From assembly GCF_001261915.1 (NCBI RefSeq), contig NZ_CVRT01000030.1, forward strand, positions 62,001 through 126,000: 64,000 nucleotides of DNA, read 5' to 3'. Every line of letters starts with the position of its first letter. The first letter of the stretch is position 1. Positions 44,120 through 54,034 of this stretch are shown here, piece after piece. Source of the DNA: Halorubrum sp. SD626R. Lineage in GTDB: Archaea; Halobacteriota; Halobacteria; Halobacteriales; Haloferacaceae. The position numbers were made by a program, and so were the translations under genes. The notes below the pieces were generated by a model. That model was not told where the DNA came from and ran no database searches. It saw only the letters and a list, made by a program, of their open reading frames with translations.

Positions 44120-46195
44120 ATGGAGTGGCAAACCGTCAAGAGCTGGAAGTCATTTACAAATTTCTTCGATGACGCGGTCCATATCGACGCAGTCACGTAC
44201 TGTGAGTCACCCGAACTACTCCTCGAATTGTTTGATCAAGAGGGCTCCAGTCTGGAGACGATGGACGTCCTCGTCGGGGACAAAGATGAGTACCAGTCCG
44301 CCGTTGATGATGCCACGGTAGCGCGCCGACTTGAGCGATACTACGAGGAAGACAGGCTGACTGTCAGACTCAAAAACCGAAAAGTCGTCCACTCCAAGCT
44401 GTATCGGATCGTTGAGGCCGACGATACAGTGACGCTCATCGCTGGAAGCGCGAATCTATCCTACAACAGCTGGAAAAACCAGACCAACAGCGTTGTCGTG
44501 TTCAACACAGAGGTCGGGAGCCAACTCGATCAACAGTTCACACAGTGGATCGATCACCACCGCGAGGAGTATGCTGACACCATATTCATGGAGGACCTCG
44601 CGGCAGAGCTGGAAGAACTTGAGGATGAAGAAGAGGTTGAGCGCCGTATTGAGCTGTGGATAGACAACCGCAACACACAGCTCTCAGAACAGGGCGAGAT
44701 CCACTCCAATGTTGGCCAAGAACTCGAAGCGTTAGGCGACGAGGTAGATCAGGTTGTGGGCGTGGCCGAAGACCCCGAAGAAGCAGATGAAGTCGTTAGC
44801 ATTGATCCCGAGAAGATCGAATCCGACGATACTACGACCAACGGCGAGCAATCAGAAGCAGATCCAGTCGAAGGCATTACTGCAGCAAAAACCCCAGAGT
44901 ACTCAATCACTCTCTCGACGCAAGGATACGAAACCAACGGCTATCTCGACCAGATGGAAACCGATCTCAGGCGCCGCGGCGCAGATGTCGGCGCTGACGC
45001 AATCACAACACCCGTTGAGGGCTACACTAACTATCTTCAAACGCGGTATGACGTGCCGAAGATGTGGATAGACGAGGAGAATCACCGCGTCCATCTTCAG
45101 TACGGTGAACATCACCGTATCTTGACCGCAGACCACGATCCCGATCCAGACCTCCTCGACGCAGCCCTTGAGAATATCGAGAACTACATCAAGACAATCG
45201 ACCGCTGGGGTGAAACGAACAACCCAGAAGCTGTGAAAGCGCATCTCTACGAAGGCGTTCTCTACGGGCTCTGGGCGCCGTTCGTGAATCTGTACGCAGA
45301 GCAGTTCTACGGAAGCGTTACCCTCGATAATGCACTCCAATATCTCTACATCTTTGGCGAGTCCGACGCAGGGAAAGACAAGTTCACGGAGTTCGTGTTG
45401 CGGCTCATCTCTGATGACCTCGTTCGCGGTGGCGCAGACGCAGACGATGTCGGAAAGAACCAGATTCGATCGCTGCGGAACATCGATACGGTGTTCCCGT
45501 ACGTCGTCTCCGACATTTCCAAGCAAAAAATCGAGCGTGTCGATACGCTGCGGAATTTCTGGCAAGACTCGTGGCACCCATCAAATGAGGTCGCGTATCC
45601 GACGCTCATCTTCACGAGCAACGACTCTCGGCCGAATGACTGGTTCCGGAACCGAGCGAAGATGCTTCACTTCGATGTCGCGTTCCCATCAAATCCCGAG
45701 GATGAGGGCTTCTACAAGGCGCAAGAAGACCTCAACACAATCCTCGATGCCCGCAACCCGATCTTCTCGTATGTGTCACGGCGCATCCTAACCGACGAGC
45801 GATATCTCGACGCTGGCGGAACTGTCGATGACGTTCGCCAGGTGTTTCTCGAATTTTACGACCGTGCTGACCGTGATGTCCCACGATTCTTCCCGAAAGA
45901 GCCGGCCAACCGGAAGTACAACATTGGCAAGCGCAAGTGGAAGCAAGCCTACGAGCGGGGTGACGTAACGTTCGACCGGCGGGAAAACCGGCTCATCGCC
46001 GAATTCGATCTTGAGCCACACGAACTCTACAGCTATCGGAAAACGCTCCCGACGAAAATGCGCCCAGAAAAGAGCGGTCGGAGCATCATTATCAAGAACC
46101 CAGACGGCTTCGAAGAATGGATCGACCTCGCTGAACTGAGTGAGAACAACGATACCGAATCATCACCAGGGTTCCTGGACCGCTTGCTGGGGTAA
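44120..46195 (+). CDS. PLD nuclease-like domain fused to a P-loop ATPase
   Basis: 691 residues from the ATG at 44120 (an in-frame reading from 43976 adds a non-acidic leader). Residues 1-140 form a PLD-type domain with H91-S-K93 and GSANLSYNSW (109-118), the catalytic HKD-like signature. A long acidic linker (about 170-265) follows. The C-terminal half has a P-loop (FGESDAGKDKF) and an SF3-helicase-like stretch (PTLIFTSNDSRPNDWFRNRAK), as in primase-helicase or VirE-like ATPases. It stands alone in the defence cluster. Probably an antiviral nuclease-motor; no published system name can be given from sequence. Confidence 0.75.
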   Translation: MEWQTVKSWKSFTNFFDDAVHIDAVTYCESPELLLELFDQEGSSLETMDVLVGDKDEYQSAVDDATVARRLERYYEEDRLTVRLKNRKVVHSKLYRIVEADDTVTLIAGSANLSYNSWKNQTNSVVVFNTEVGSQLDQQFTQWIDHHREEYADTIFMEDLAAELEELEDEEEVERRIELWIDNRNTQLSEQGEIHSNVGQELEALGDEVDQVVGVAEDPEEADEVVSIDPEKIESDDTTTNGEQSEADPVEGITAAKTPEYSITLSTQGYETNGYLDQMETDLRRRGADVGADAITTPVEGYTNYLQTRYDVPKMWIDEENHRVHLQYGEHHRILTADHDPDPDLLDAALENIENYIKTIDRWGETNNPEAVKAHLYEGVLYGLWAPFVNLYAEQFYGSVTLDNALQYLYIFGESDAGKDKFTEFVLRLISDDLVRGGADADDVGKNQIRSLRNIDTVFPYVVSDISKQKIERVDTLRNFWQDSWHPSNEVAYPTLIFTSNDSRPNDWFRNRAKMLHFDVAFPSNPEDEGFYKAQEDLNTILDARNPIFSYVSRRILTDERYLDAGGTVDDVRQVFLEFYDRADRDVPRFFPKEPANRKYNIGKRKWKQAYERGDVTFDRRENRLIAEFDLEPHELYSYRKTLPTKMRPEKSGRSIIIKNPDGFEEWIDLAELSENNDTESSPGFLDRLLG

Positions 46196-46300
46196 TTCGT
46201 CTTATCCATCGATTAGCTAACCCCAAACCCACAGTAACTCAATAGACTACTGTAGAAGCTCACGGATGTCGTCGTGTATTGATTACGTAAAAAACACGAG

Positions 46301-47659
46301 CTATTGATCCAATACGTTCTTCAGAATATCAGGCAACGCCTCGTCGAGTTCTCCTGCCTGGAGAATAGTTATCGGTTCGTCTTCCTGTGCATCCACAGAC
46401 GGCGTCTCTTGATCGAGATCCTGTACAACAAGAAGACCGTTCCACCCACTCCCGAAAATCTCCCCAGTACTCGTGTCCCGTCCAAAGACGTAGTCTTCGT
46501 TGATACGGAGAAATGCAAGATATTCGAGCGTCTCCTTGATCCCGGTTCGGATGGTTTCCTCGCGGGTACTATGCTTCACTTCGGCGATGAGATACTCATA
46601 CGTGAGCGGGTCCTCAGATTGGACTTCGAGGACAATAACATCAGGACGGCCCGTGTGATTTTGGAAATTCTTCTGGAAGTACGCACTGGCAACGTCGCGT
46701 GCAGTTTGTTGAACGCGCTCGGCACGAGTGAGTTCGCGGTCCTCTGGCACGGTATCTGTACGGAAAGAGAGACCGCGATCACTGGCGGAGGTATCGTGGT
46801 ACAACACAATCTCTTGACTGCCATCGATGCGAGCAATCTCTTGCCGTCCGCTCTTGATTGTTTGAAAGACGGGCGGTGTGTCTTGGAGGTCTTCGAGGGT
46901 GCCGATAAAACGGAAGAGGACGTAGAGCTCGAAGAGTCGGGCCTGATCGTCTGGGGTGATCGCAGTCTGATTAAGCAGACTCTGCAGCGCATCGGGATCC
47001 CCGTCGAAGAGCCGCTGGCGAGCTCGCAGCAGATCGGCAGCATCACGGTAGATTTCTTGCCGAGAGTTTTCGGCAGTTGTGAGCATTCGCTCGGTCGGTT
47101 CGTACGTTTTCGGGTCACGGATCCGCCGAACGTGGACGTTCCGTTCAACGGTGCGTTGGACATCATCGATGAGGTCAGTGTTCGCCTGCCACCGAGCGGT
47201 GACCCACTCGTAGTTGCCTTTCAGGTAGTCGTCAGCGTCACGCAACGTTGTGTAAATGATTGAGAGAAGCCGTTTGAGAACGATATTCTCGGGGATATCG
47301 TAGTCCTCGGAACGGTTTTCGGTGACGAAGAGTGAGCGGTCGTTCGGGTTGGTTGAGTACCGGGCTTTGACGGTTGAGCCCCAGTTGATGTGCCCGTCGA
47401 TGCCGCCGCGTTGCGTCCGAGCCACGGTTTTGGTCTCGGTACGGACATTGCGCAAGCGCTGTGAAAGCTCCTCAACGAATTCGACGACGTCGGGCTTGAG
47501 GATAAAATGCAAATCAAGGAGGAGCTCGTAATCTTCGAATCGCTCGTCGAGTCCGTCAAACGTGAGTGAGTTGGCGAGTTCGCGTTCGGGGAACCCGCCG
47601 TTCATGACGTACGCGAGAATATCTTGAGTGAGTCCGTCGACCAGGGCTTCGCGATTCAT
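46301..47659 (-). CDS. McrC-like nuclease subunit of a type IV restriction system
   Basis: 452 residues. The C-terminal part contains RPDVIVLEVQSEDPLTYEYLIAEVKHS, the Asp ... Glu-x-Lys of a PD-(D/E)XK nuclease, followed by the helix with a conserved T-x-E-Y. The N-terminal half is the helical DUF2357-like region that docks McrC onto McrB. In McrBC systems the McrB motor, stimulated by McrC, translocates and the McrC nuclease cuts DNA carrying modified bases. It overlaps its mcrB-like partner by ATGA (47656-47659). Its strand is opposite to the PLD-ATPase gene. Confidence 0.85.
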   Translation of the reverse strand: MNREALVDGLTQDILAYVMNGGFPERELANSLTFDGLDERFEDYELLLDLHFILKPDVVEFVEELSQRLRNVRTETKTVARTQRGGIDGHINWGSTVKARYSTNPNDRSLFVTENRSEDYDIPENIVLKRLLSIIYTTLRDADDYLKGNYEWVTARWQANTDLIDDVQRTVERNVHVRRIRDPKTYEPTERMLTTAENSRQEIYRDAADLLRARQRLFDGDPDALQSLLNQTAITPDDQARLFELYVLFRFIGTLEDLQDTPPVFQTIKSGRQEIARIDGSQEIVLYHDTSASDRGLSFRTDTVPEDRELTRAERVQQTARDVASAYFQKNFQNHTGRPDVIVLEVQSEDPLTYEYLIAEVKHSTREETIRTGIKETLEYLAFLRINEDYVFGRDTSTGEIFGSGWNGLLVVQDLDQETPSVDAQEDEPITILQAGELDEALPDILKNVLDQ

Positions 47660-50610
47660 GAGTCACTGTCGAGTGTAACTTGCAGCATATCACGTGCGGC
47701 TGTTTCCAACAGTTCCCGGTCAATCATATCGGCAGTTCCCTCGTGACTGTTGATGTCAGTAATGTGCCGCACGATCTGGTCTCGTTTCGGGACACCTTCG
47801 AGTTGTGGGAAAATGTAGCTGATAACGGCATTGGTAACTCGGTTTGGGAGGGTTCCGTTGCCGGTGTCGTGGTGGTTGGTAATGTATCCGAGCATGTCTT
47901 TGACGATTGCGGGGCCGATTGCGCGATCCTCGACGGCTTGGTTGGTATGTTTCCAAACGAGCCCGACTGCGCGTCGTTCCTCGGGTGTCGGGTCAAGACC
48001 GTCCCAGGCAGCGACGTACTGCCGCATCCCGTCATCAAGAGCATCGAGTGCGTCATCATCGGTCCCTGCCGGGAGAGTTGGCGCTGGGATCCGAATGAAC
48101 GCGAAGCGGCGCATGAACGCGTAGCTCATCTCATACAGCGACGTCTTGTCATAGGAATTCATGGTCGCGAAAATGTGCCACGAGTCAGGGACGAGATACT
48201 GGTAATCCGCGGGAGTGCCGTGGAGATGATCGGTGGTGAGCAGCTCGATTTCGTTGTTGTGTTTCGTGTATGGGAGTTGGACTGGTTGGCCCGAGAGCAG
48301 GGTGAAAAGTTGGCCAAATCCTTTGTCGATGTCGGCCCGGTTGAGCTCGTCAATAATAATCGGTTCGTTGGCCTGAACACCTGTCTTTGTGTTTTTGAGA
48401 CGGTTGAGAACGATCCCAGATGTGAACGCGAGGTCACCGCTCGTTTCCTCGTCAGTGGATTCGGTCGGCATATACCCGCCCACGGTGTCAAATGTAGACC
48501 AGTCGGCAGTGGCGGTCGTAACCTGGTACCCGCTGTATAGATGCGGGTAGTGGCGGGTGAGGTGGGCGGTGACTTGCTGGGCAATCTCGGTTTTTCCGGT
48601 GCCAGGTGGGCCGGTGAAAATGATGTGATCCCCGGCGCGGACAGCAGCCGTAATCTGGTCGGCAAGTTCGTTGGCAGACGGAACATCGTACGCCTCAGGA
48701 AACACGATACCAGAGAACGCATCCGGGTCGATTGTGCCTGAGAATTCAATTGTCGTTGCAATTGGCGACGACTCAGTTGTCGTGCCTACGAGTAGGTCAA
48801 TGACGGCCTCACCACGACCGTACTCGGCATCATCGTCGAATGTGCTGATGAACTGTCGGCTTGGGAAGTGATTACCTGTCGCGTCATCACAGCGTTCGTT
48901 GACGGTGCCGATGGGGATACTCTCTCGTTGTAGTTGGGAGATGGCGTCAGTTAGTTCATGGACAGAGTCAGTTGCGTCTGGAAGGTCTGTCGCAACAGCA
49001 GCACCAGGGGTGAGGAAAAGTCGATCAAATGCAACACGGTATGGGTACGTTCGGGTATTGTGTATATCGTCGTACCACCACTGCTCGTCTGCTTCGAAGT
49101 GGCTGCCCACGACCGCAATGCCGAAGACGAAGCCATCGGGCCGTGAAAGCTCAGGATGCATTGGTTCGCCCCCAGCGTGGAAGATGAGTACATCGCCGGG
49201 GTCCATGTTCGCCCACTGGGAGTGCTGTGTGTCTTCGAAGCCTAAGGCCCGATACTTGAGTGCCGTCACCCAGTAGTCTGCAGGTGCGGTCAATCCATAG
49301 ATCGTCGGTTCCTCAGCTTGGATGTGCTGGACTAACGGGTCGGTCGGATGGTCGAACTGTTCGGACTCGTCTGGCTCTGTGTCGTTCGAATCTGTCCGTA
49401 GAGTTTCTACCCGTTCAGTGGAACCCACCCGGTCGAGGTGGGGAAGTGTGTCACCGATGGCGGTGCGTGCGGCGGCGCTGATGAGTTCGATGAAAGCGGG
49501 CGGAGCTTCGGTGAGGTACGCGCCTTGGTTGAGGTTCAGGTTCTTACTGTAGACAACGGTGTGGTCGTCACGGAGGTCATGGAGGACGTCTTCGTTAGCT
49601 TCTGTGAGTACCTCATCGACGTCGAGCGGGGTCGCAAATTCTTCATACTCGGTGAGTGGGACCCGGTACGCGGGACGTTCGCCGGAACTGTACCCCATTT
49701 CTGATACGCCTTTGTTATCCCATTCGGTGTCTTCGAGACATGTCGTTTCCTCATACGTAGCTGCGGCCAGTGAGGCGGCGGTGAATGCGCGTTGATGCTG
49801 GTCAAGATGTAAGATGACGTCGCCTGGTTCCACGTCGGTCGCGTTGTCGTAGTACACGGAGCTCCCGCCGTCGGTCCTGGTTTGTGGACACCATAATGCG
49901 TCCCCAAGCCCCCATCCGTCGACGTCACGATCGTCACGGTTGTGGTAGCTTTTCTCGATCCAGACCGTCGGTTGGTCGCCGCTGTGTTGTGTTTTCGCCT
50001 GGTCTGCGTACGCTTCGAGTTCCGAGAAATGATCCGTGAGTCCACGGGAAGATTGCAGCTGGGATTTTAGCTCCAGATAGTCGTCAAATTCTTCGAAGGT
50101 CCAGCGATTGATTGGGACTTCGGGTGTGAACGCTCCACCGATCAGTTCATCGAAGTTGAGGATCCAATTAACATCCCGGTGGTGAGTGTTGACTGAGTTT
50201 CGTGCGGTCGGTGGGAGCTCGCCGTACCGGTCACTCGGGTCTTGATAGGTGTAGTCGCTGTCGATGACACCGATTGCCCGTATCGTAGCCTTCCCCTGCC
50301 ATTTGTCATCGGAACGGTAGCGAAGCCCGTTTTTGAGCACGATGATATCGCCGACCTGGGCTTCATGTGCGAATTTTCGGAGTTGTACTGCGGGATTTCG
50401 CGGGTGCACCGAGTCGCGGGCCGTCGTCGCATCAATAATCGCCTCATGAGATGTTAATGCAGAAATGTCAGTTGTGACGTCCGACCATCCCATGCTAACG
50501 CTCCCTTCGCGTAAAAACAGGTTACACCACGTTTCATTATTGAACCCAACAATCCACGCCCGGCGTTCGGCCTGCTCACGATTGCCGTCGGCGGGAGACC
50601 CATTACTCAT
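47656..50610 (-). CDS. McrB-like AAA+ GTPase with EVE/PUA-type reader regions
   Basis: 984 residues. The N-terminal ~560 residues hold about three EVE/PUA-like units, each with a Trp-rich first strand and a GD-I/V-I/L loop: AWIVGFNNETW with VGDIIVLKNG, WIEKSYHN with EPGDVILHLD, and VTALKYRALG with DPGDVLIFHAG. The C-terminal AAA+ domain has Walker A TGPPGTGKTE, Walker B IIIDELNRADIDKGFG and a sensor-1 FATMNSYD, all typical of McrB. EVE domains read modified bases such as 5-methylcytosine derivatives. With several readers this protein could screen for more than one modification. It is followed by its McrC-like partner with an ATGA overlap. Confidence 0.88.
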   Translation of the reverse strand: MSNGSPADGNREQAERRAWIVGFNNETWCNLFLREGSVSMGWSDVTTDISALTSHEAIIDATTARDSVHPRNPAVQLRKFAHEAQVGDIIVLKNGLRYRSDDKWQGKATIRAIGVIDSDYTYQDPSDRYGELPPTARNSVNTHHRDVNWILNFDELIGGAFTPEVPINRWTFEEFDDYLELKSQLQSSRGLTDHFSELEAYADQAKTQHSGDQPTVWIEKSYHNRDDRDVDGWGLGDALWCPQTRTDGGSSVYYDNATDVEPGDVILHLDQHQRAFTAASLAAATYEETTCLEDTEWDNKGVSEMGYSSGERPAYRVPLTEYEEFATPLDVDEVLTEANEDVLHDLRDDHTVVYSKNLNLNQGAYLTEAPPAFIELISAAARTAIGDTLPHLDRVGSTERVETLRTDSNDTEPDESEQFDHPTDPLVQHIQAEEPTIYGLTAPADYWVTALKYRALGFEDTQHSQWANMDPGDVLIFHAGGEPMHPELSRPDGFVFGIAVVGSHFEADEQWWYDDIHNTRTYPYRVAFDRLFLTPGAAVATDLPDATDSVHELTDAISQLQRESIPIGTVNERCDDATGNHFPSRQFISTFDDDAEYGRGEAVIDLLVGTTTESSPIATTIEFSGTIDPDAFSGIVFPEAYDVPSANELADQITAAVRAGDHIIFTGPPGTGKTEIAQQVTAHLTRHYPHLYSGYQVTTATADWSTFDTVGGYMPTESTDEETSGDLAFTSGIVLNRLKNTKTGVQANEPIIIDELNRADIDKGFGQLFTLLSGQPVQLPYTKHNNEIELLTTDHLHGTPADYQYLVPDSWHIFATMNSYDKTSLYEMSYAFMRRFAFIRIPAPTLPAGTDDDALDALDDGMRQYVAAWDGLDPTPEERRAVGLVWKHTNQAVEDRAIGPAIVKDMLGYITNHHDTGNGTLPNRVTNAVISYIFPQLEGVPKRDQIVRHITDINSHEGTADMIDRELLETAARDMLQVTLDSDS

Positions 50611-50765
50611 GAGAAATGGGTTACGACGCCTATGTCATATAACACATGATTCTGCTAAACAAACTTTCTGAGCCAGTGACTACCGTCTGAGGTCACAAAC
50701 TCACAGTTCAGAGCGTGGTAGTGCTCTCAGGGAAACGAAGAGAGTATTTCGGCTGTGTCTGTGGG

Positions 50766-51128
50766 TTAGTCCCGCTGCCAGGATTCGAGTTCCGCAGTCA
50801 TGTCTGCAGCCGTGTCCTCATCGAACCGGGTTTCATTAGCGGTCATTTTCTCATCCACTGCGTCAGCAAGGTCAATGTCGAGCTGTGTTGCAAGCGCAAT
50901 CGAATAAATCACCACGTCAGCGAGTTCCTCTTTGACTCGGCCGTGGAGTTCGGTGTCAGCTTGCACTGTTTCAGATGGATGGTTGTCGTGCCAGAGAAAG
51001 AGTTCCAACAGTTCGTTTGCTTCAATGCTGATCGCTTCAGCGAGGTTTTTCGGTGTGTGAAACTGGTCCCAATCACGGTCTACGATAAATGATTTGTACC
51101 GGTCAGTGAACTCATCGAAGTCAGTCAT
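50766..51128 (-). CDS. MazG-like nucleotide pyrophosphohydrolase
   Basis: 120 residues. The E-x-x-E helix pair (AEAISIEANELLELFLW) and E-x-x-D (VKEELADVVIYSIAL) are the metal-binding residues of the all-alpha NTP pyrophosphatase superfamily, closest in form to RS21-C6/dCTPase-type members. NxHTPKNLA precedes them as in those enzymes. It would hydrolyse (d)NTPs to monophosphates and could remove abnormal nucleotides. It stands alone between McrBC and the ABC exporter. Confidence 0.85.
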   Translation of the reverse strand: MTDFDEFTDRYKSFIVDRDWDQFHTPKNLAEAISIEANELLELFLWHDNHPSETVQADTELHGRVKEELADVVIYSIALATQLDIDLADAVDEKMTANETRFDEDTAADMTAELESWQRD

Positions 51129-51533
51129 CTACCGCTAGTCCCCTGTGGAGGAGTATCAAATTTCGGTGGTAACTCCATTATCCGGTCGCTGATAGAGTGA
51201 GTTTGGATAGCGCGTGGTGTCTGAAGAGAGCCAATTAATTAGGTACTGACCCAAGGTGATCAGAGATATATCAAGTAGATTGCTGTTCGGCTCCGGCAGC
51301 TTACTCTAACCGCCAAGTGTTGCTCAACACGTTGTTCTTATAATCTGTCCCACCAGTTGTGGGAATCCCGATATGGTAGAGCTGGTTTTATACGGTGAAC
51401 CGAGAGCGTGATGTAAGCGGCAGCAACACCGATACGGTCAATCACGGAGCTTGCCGACGCTACCGTATACAGGCGAGCGGTTCAACACATCCATGTCATC
51501 GGATACTTGTGCGCGAGAACGCTATCGAATGCA
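51129..51533. other. divergent noncoding spacer
   Basis: About 400 bases between the MazG-like gene and the ABC exporter. TATA-like boxes are present (around 51235-51275 and 51340). No gene was seen. Confidence 0.4.
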
Positions 51534-53438
51534 GTGACAGACGACCACGGCGGGTTTGAACACGCTCGGGAGAACGTTGACGGCCACCCGATGGTGAATT
51601 TGCTCGGCTACGCCAAACGCTACTGGCCGACTCTCACGCTCGGCGTGCTTGCAGCGTTCCTTACGAGGTTTGCCCGGCTGGTTCCACCGATTGTCGTCGC
51701 GGCCGCCATCGATCGAGCGATCCGCGGCTCGGCCGACGCGGGACTGTTGACCGACGTGGGCTTGCTGCCGCCGGGTGAGATCACCGGCGAGGCGGCCCGC
51801 CTCGCGGTACTTGAACAGCTCGTACTCATCGCGGTGCTTGCGTATCTGGTCCGGTCGCTCGCTCGGTTTGTGTCTCGCTATCTGCTTCAAGCGACGGCCC
51901 AGAAGGTTCAGCGTGATCTGCGAAACGATACATATGACCATCTCCAGCGGCTCTCGATGGATTTCTTCGCCGATCATCAGACTGGCGGCATGATGTCGAT
52001 CCTCAACAGCGATATCAACCGGCTTGAGCAGTTCCTGAATACGGAGTTTCGACAACTCATCCGTGTGGTCGCAACGGTCGGTGGGATTGCGATCATCCTG
52101 TGGACATACTCGCCGAAGTTGGCCCTCATCGCGCTTGCACCCGTCCCAGTCATCGGACTGGCTAGTGGGCAGTTTCTCACCTGGATCGAGCCGCGGTATA
52201 AATCGATTCGCGAGACTGTCGCTCGACTGAACACGCGGCTTGAGAACAACCTGGGTGGCGCGGCGGTGATTAAGGCGTTCGACCGGTACGGGTTTGAGCA
52301 GAGTCGGGTCGCTGAGCAGAGCGAAGCGTACCACGACGAGAAGGTTGCGGCGCTACAAATCCGACGTGGATTCTTTGCGACGCTACGGCTGTTAACCGGC
52401 GTCGTGTTCGTCCTCGTTCTTTACATCGGTGGCACTGATATTATCACCGGCGTTCCTGGCGAGGCAGGAGTGTTGACCCTTGGTGGGTTCGCGCTCTTTT
52501 TCCTTCTGTTGCGGCGGCTGTACTCGCCGATGCGCCGGGTCGGGAAGTCAGCAAATAAGTACCAGCTTGCGAAGTCCAGTGCCGAGCGCGTGTTCGGGTT
52601 GCTCGGCCGTGAGCCAACTATTACGAGCCCCGACTCACCGCACACTCCTGAGTCGATTGACGGGGAAGTCACGTTCGACGATGTGACGTTCGCCTACGGG
52701 GACCGCGAGCCTGTCCTTCATGATGTCTCGCTTGATGTGCCGGCGGGGACGACAATCGGCCTTGCTGGGGCGACTGGGGCCGGGAAATCAACACTCCTGA
52801 AACTCATTCCTCGGTTCCACGATGTCGATGACGGAGAAGTCCGGGTTGATGGGACTGATGTCCGGGAGTATGATCTACAGTCGTTACGGGATTCGATCGC
52901 CATCGTTGAGCAGAATCCGTACCTGTTCTCTGGGACTGTCGCGGAGAATATCGCGTATGGCGATCGCGAGACACTTGAGGCCGAGTGGGCGGAGGAACCT
53001 GACAAGAGCGCCCGCGCTCGGGTTAAGCGAGCCGCTGAGGCCGCTGCGGCTGACGAGTTCATCACCGACCTCCCGGATGGATACGATACGCAAGTTGGCG
53101 AGCGAGGTATCAAACTCTCGGGCGGCCAGCGTCAGCGCCTTGCTATTGCCCGGGCACTACTCAATGACCCCGAGATCATCGTTTTTGATGAGGCCACATC
53201 GGATGTTGATACGGAGACTGAGGAGCTGATTCAAGAAAGCCTTGAGCGGCTGGTCGAGGAGCGGACCGCGTTCATCATTGCCCACCGACTGTCGACGATT
53301 CAGAACGCAGACGAGATCGTTGTCATGGATCAGGGCCGGATCGTCGAGCAGGGCGATCACGAAGAACTAGTTGCGGGTAAGGGAACATATGCGAATCTCT
53401 GGCAGGGGCAGGCTGAGGCTTCTGCTGCTGACGACTGA
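51534..53438 (+). CDS. ABC exporter, fused membrane and ATPase domains
   Basis: About 634 residues. Six membrane segments in the first ~330 residues with an exporter-type fold, then an ATPase domain with Walker A GATGAGKSTLLK, Q-loop IVEQNPYLFSGTV, signature LSGGQRQRLAIARALL, Walker B EIIVFDEATSDVD and H-loop AHRLST. A half-transporter that likely acts as a homodimer, or with another half elsewhere, to export lipids, drugs or peptides. The start is uncertain: TTG at 51507, GTG at 51534 and ATG at 51591 are in frame; the GTG keeps the acidic leader before GHPMVNLLGYAKRY. No link to the defence genes is evident. Confidence 0.9.
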   Translation: MTDDHGGFEHARENVDGHPMVNLLGYAKRYWPTLTLGVLAAFLTRFARLVPPIVVAAAIDRAIRGSADAGLLTDVGLLPPGEITGEAARLAVLEQLVLIAVLAYLVRSLARFVSRYLLQATAQKVQRDLRNDTYDHLQRLSMDFFADHQTGGMMSILNSDINRLEQFLNTEFRQLIRVVATVGGIAIILWTYSPKLALIALAPVPVIGLASGQFLTWIEPRYKSIRETVARLNTRLENNLGGAAVIKAFDRYGFEQSRVAEQSEAYHDEKVAALQIRRGFFATLRLLTGVVFVLVLYIGGTDIITGVPGEAGVLTLGGFALFFLLLRRLYSPMRRVGKSANKYQLAKSSAERVFGLLGREPTITSPDSPHTPESIDGEVTFDDVTFAYGDREPVLHDVSLDVPAGTTIGLAGATGAGKSTLLKLIPRFHDVDDGEVRVDGTDVREYDLQSLRDSIAIVEQNPYLFSGTVAENIAYGDRETLEAEWAEEPDKSARARVKRAAEAAAADEFITDLPDGYDTQVGERGIKLSGGQRQRLAIARALLNDPEIIVFDEATSDVDTETEELIQESLERLVEERTAFIIAHRLSTIQNADEIVVMDQGRIVEQGDHEELVAGKGTYANLWQGQAEASAADD

Positions 53439-54034
53439 CGCCCGGCCGGGGCCCTGTTATGTTTACCGACAGGCTTGATGACGGATTCACTGATTGCCGA
53501 ACAATCCACCCAGCAAAGCTTGTGTCGTACTGTGCTTATTAAATATCGAATGTTTTTGAATATTTGCGGAGCAGGGGTCCCCCTACAGAGAGGCCCCCCC
53601 TTGCGGCAGGCCCCCCTTCGACCTCCTTACAGCAGGACCCCCCTCGGGCCCGGTGAGGGTCCCCTTCGGTCCCCCCTTTCAGTGGAAGTTTCCATTCCTC
53701 TGTAACGCGCGGTCCCGCGCGCCAGTTGCGCCCGCGCACCCGGTGACCGCGCGCGGATACCACGCGCGTCAATTATGCGCTAGCGCACCCGAGGCCGAGC
53801 GCAGCCGGGGGCACACAGCCGAGCGTGCCTACACTCGGCCGCCCGGCCGCTCACAAGTGCGCACCTGCGCTTCACATGCGCCCATATACACACATACGTC
53901 CGCGAAATCTGTTGATAAGTAAAAGTATCGCAAGAAATTATTTATTACTCTCTTGTTTTTGTATTTCTGTGCTTCCGCGAGCCTGGAAGTCACTGAGGAA
54001 CTGCTCGCTCACCGCCAGCCGAACACCACAACAA
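53439..54034. other. unusual noncoding block: C-runs, CG palindromes, then AT-rich DNA
   Basis: 53565-53690 carries repeated 5-7-base C runs on the plus strand, three of them led by GCAGG at about 35-base steps. 53700-53900 is dense in CG-alternating palindromes (CGCGCGG-TC-CCGCGCG at 53706-53721; GCGCTAGCGC near 53777). 53900-53960 switches to AT-rich DNA. No gene is convincing. This could be a replication or transfer origin, a phase boundary of a mobile element, or a structured leader of the downstream operon; no initiator gene is adjacent. Confidence 0.5.

Noticed and set aside
50611..50765. Possible small gene between McrB and MazG-like genes
   Set aside because: Only a short plus-strand frame with no start context; it reads as a promoter region.
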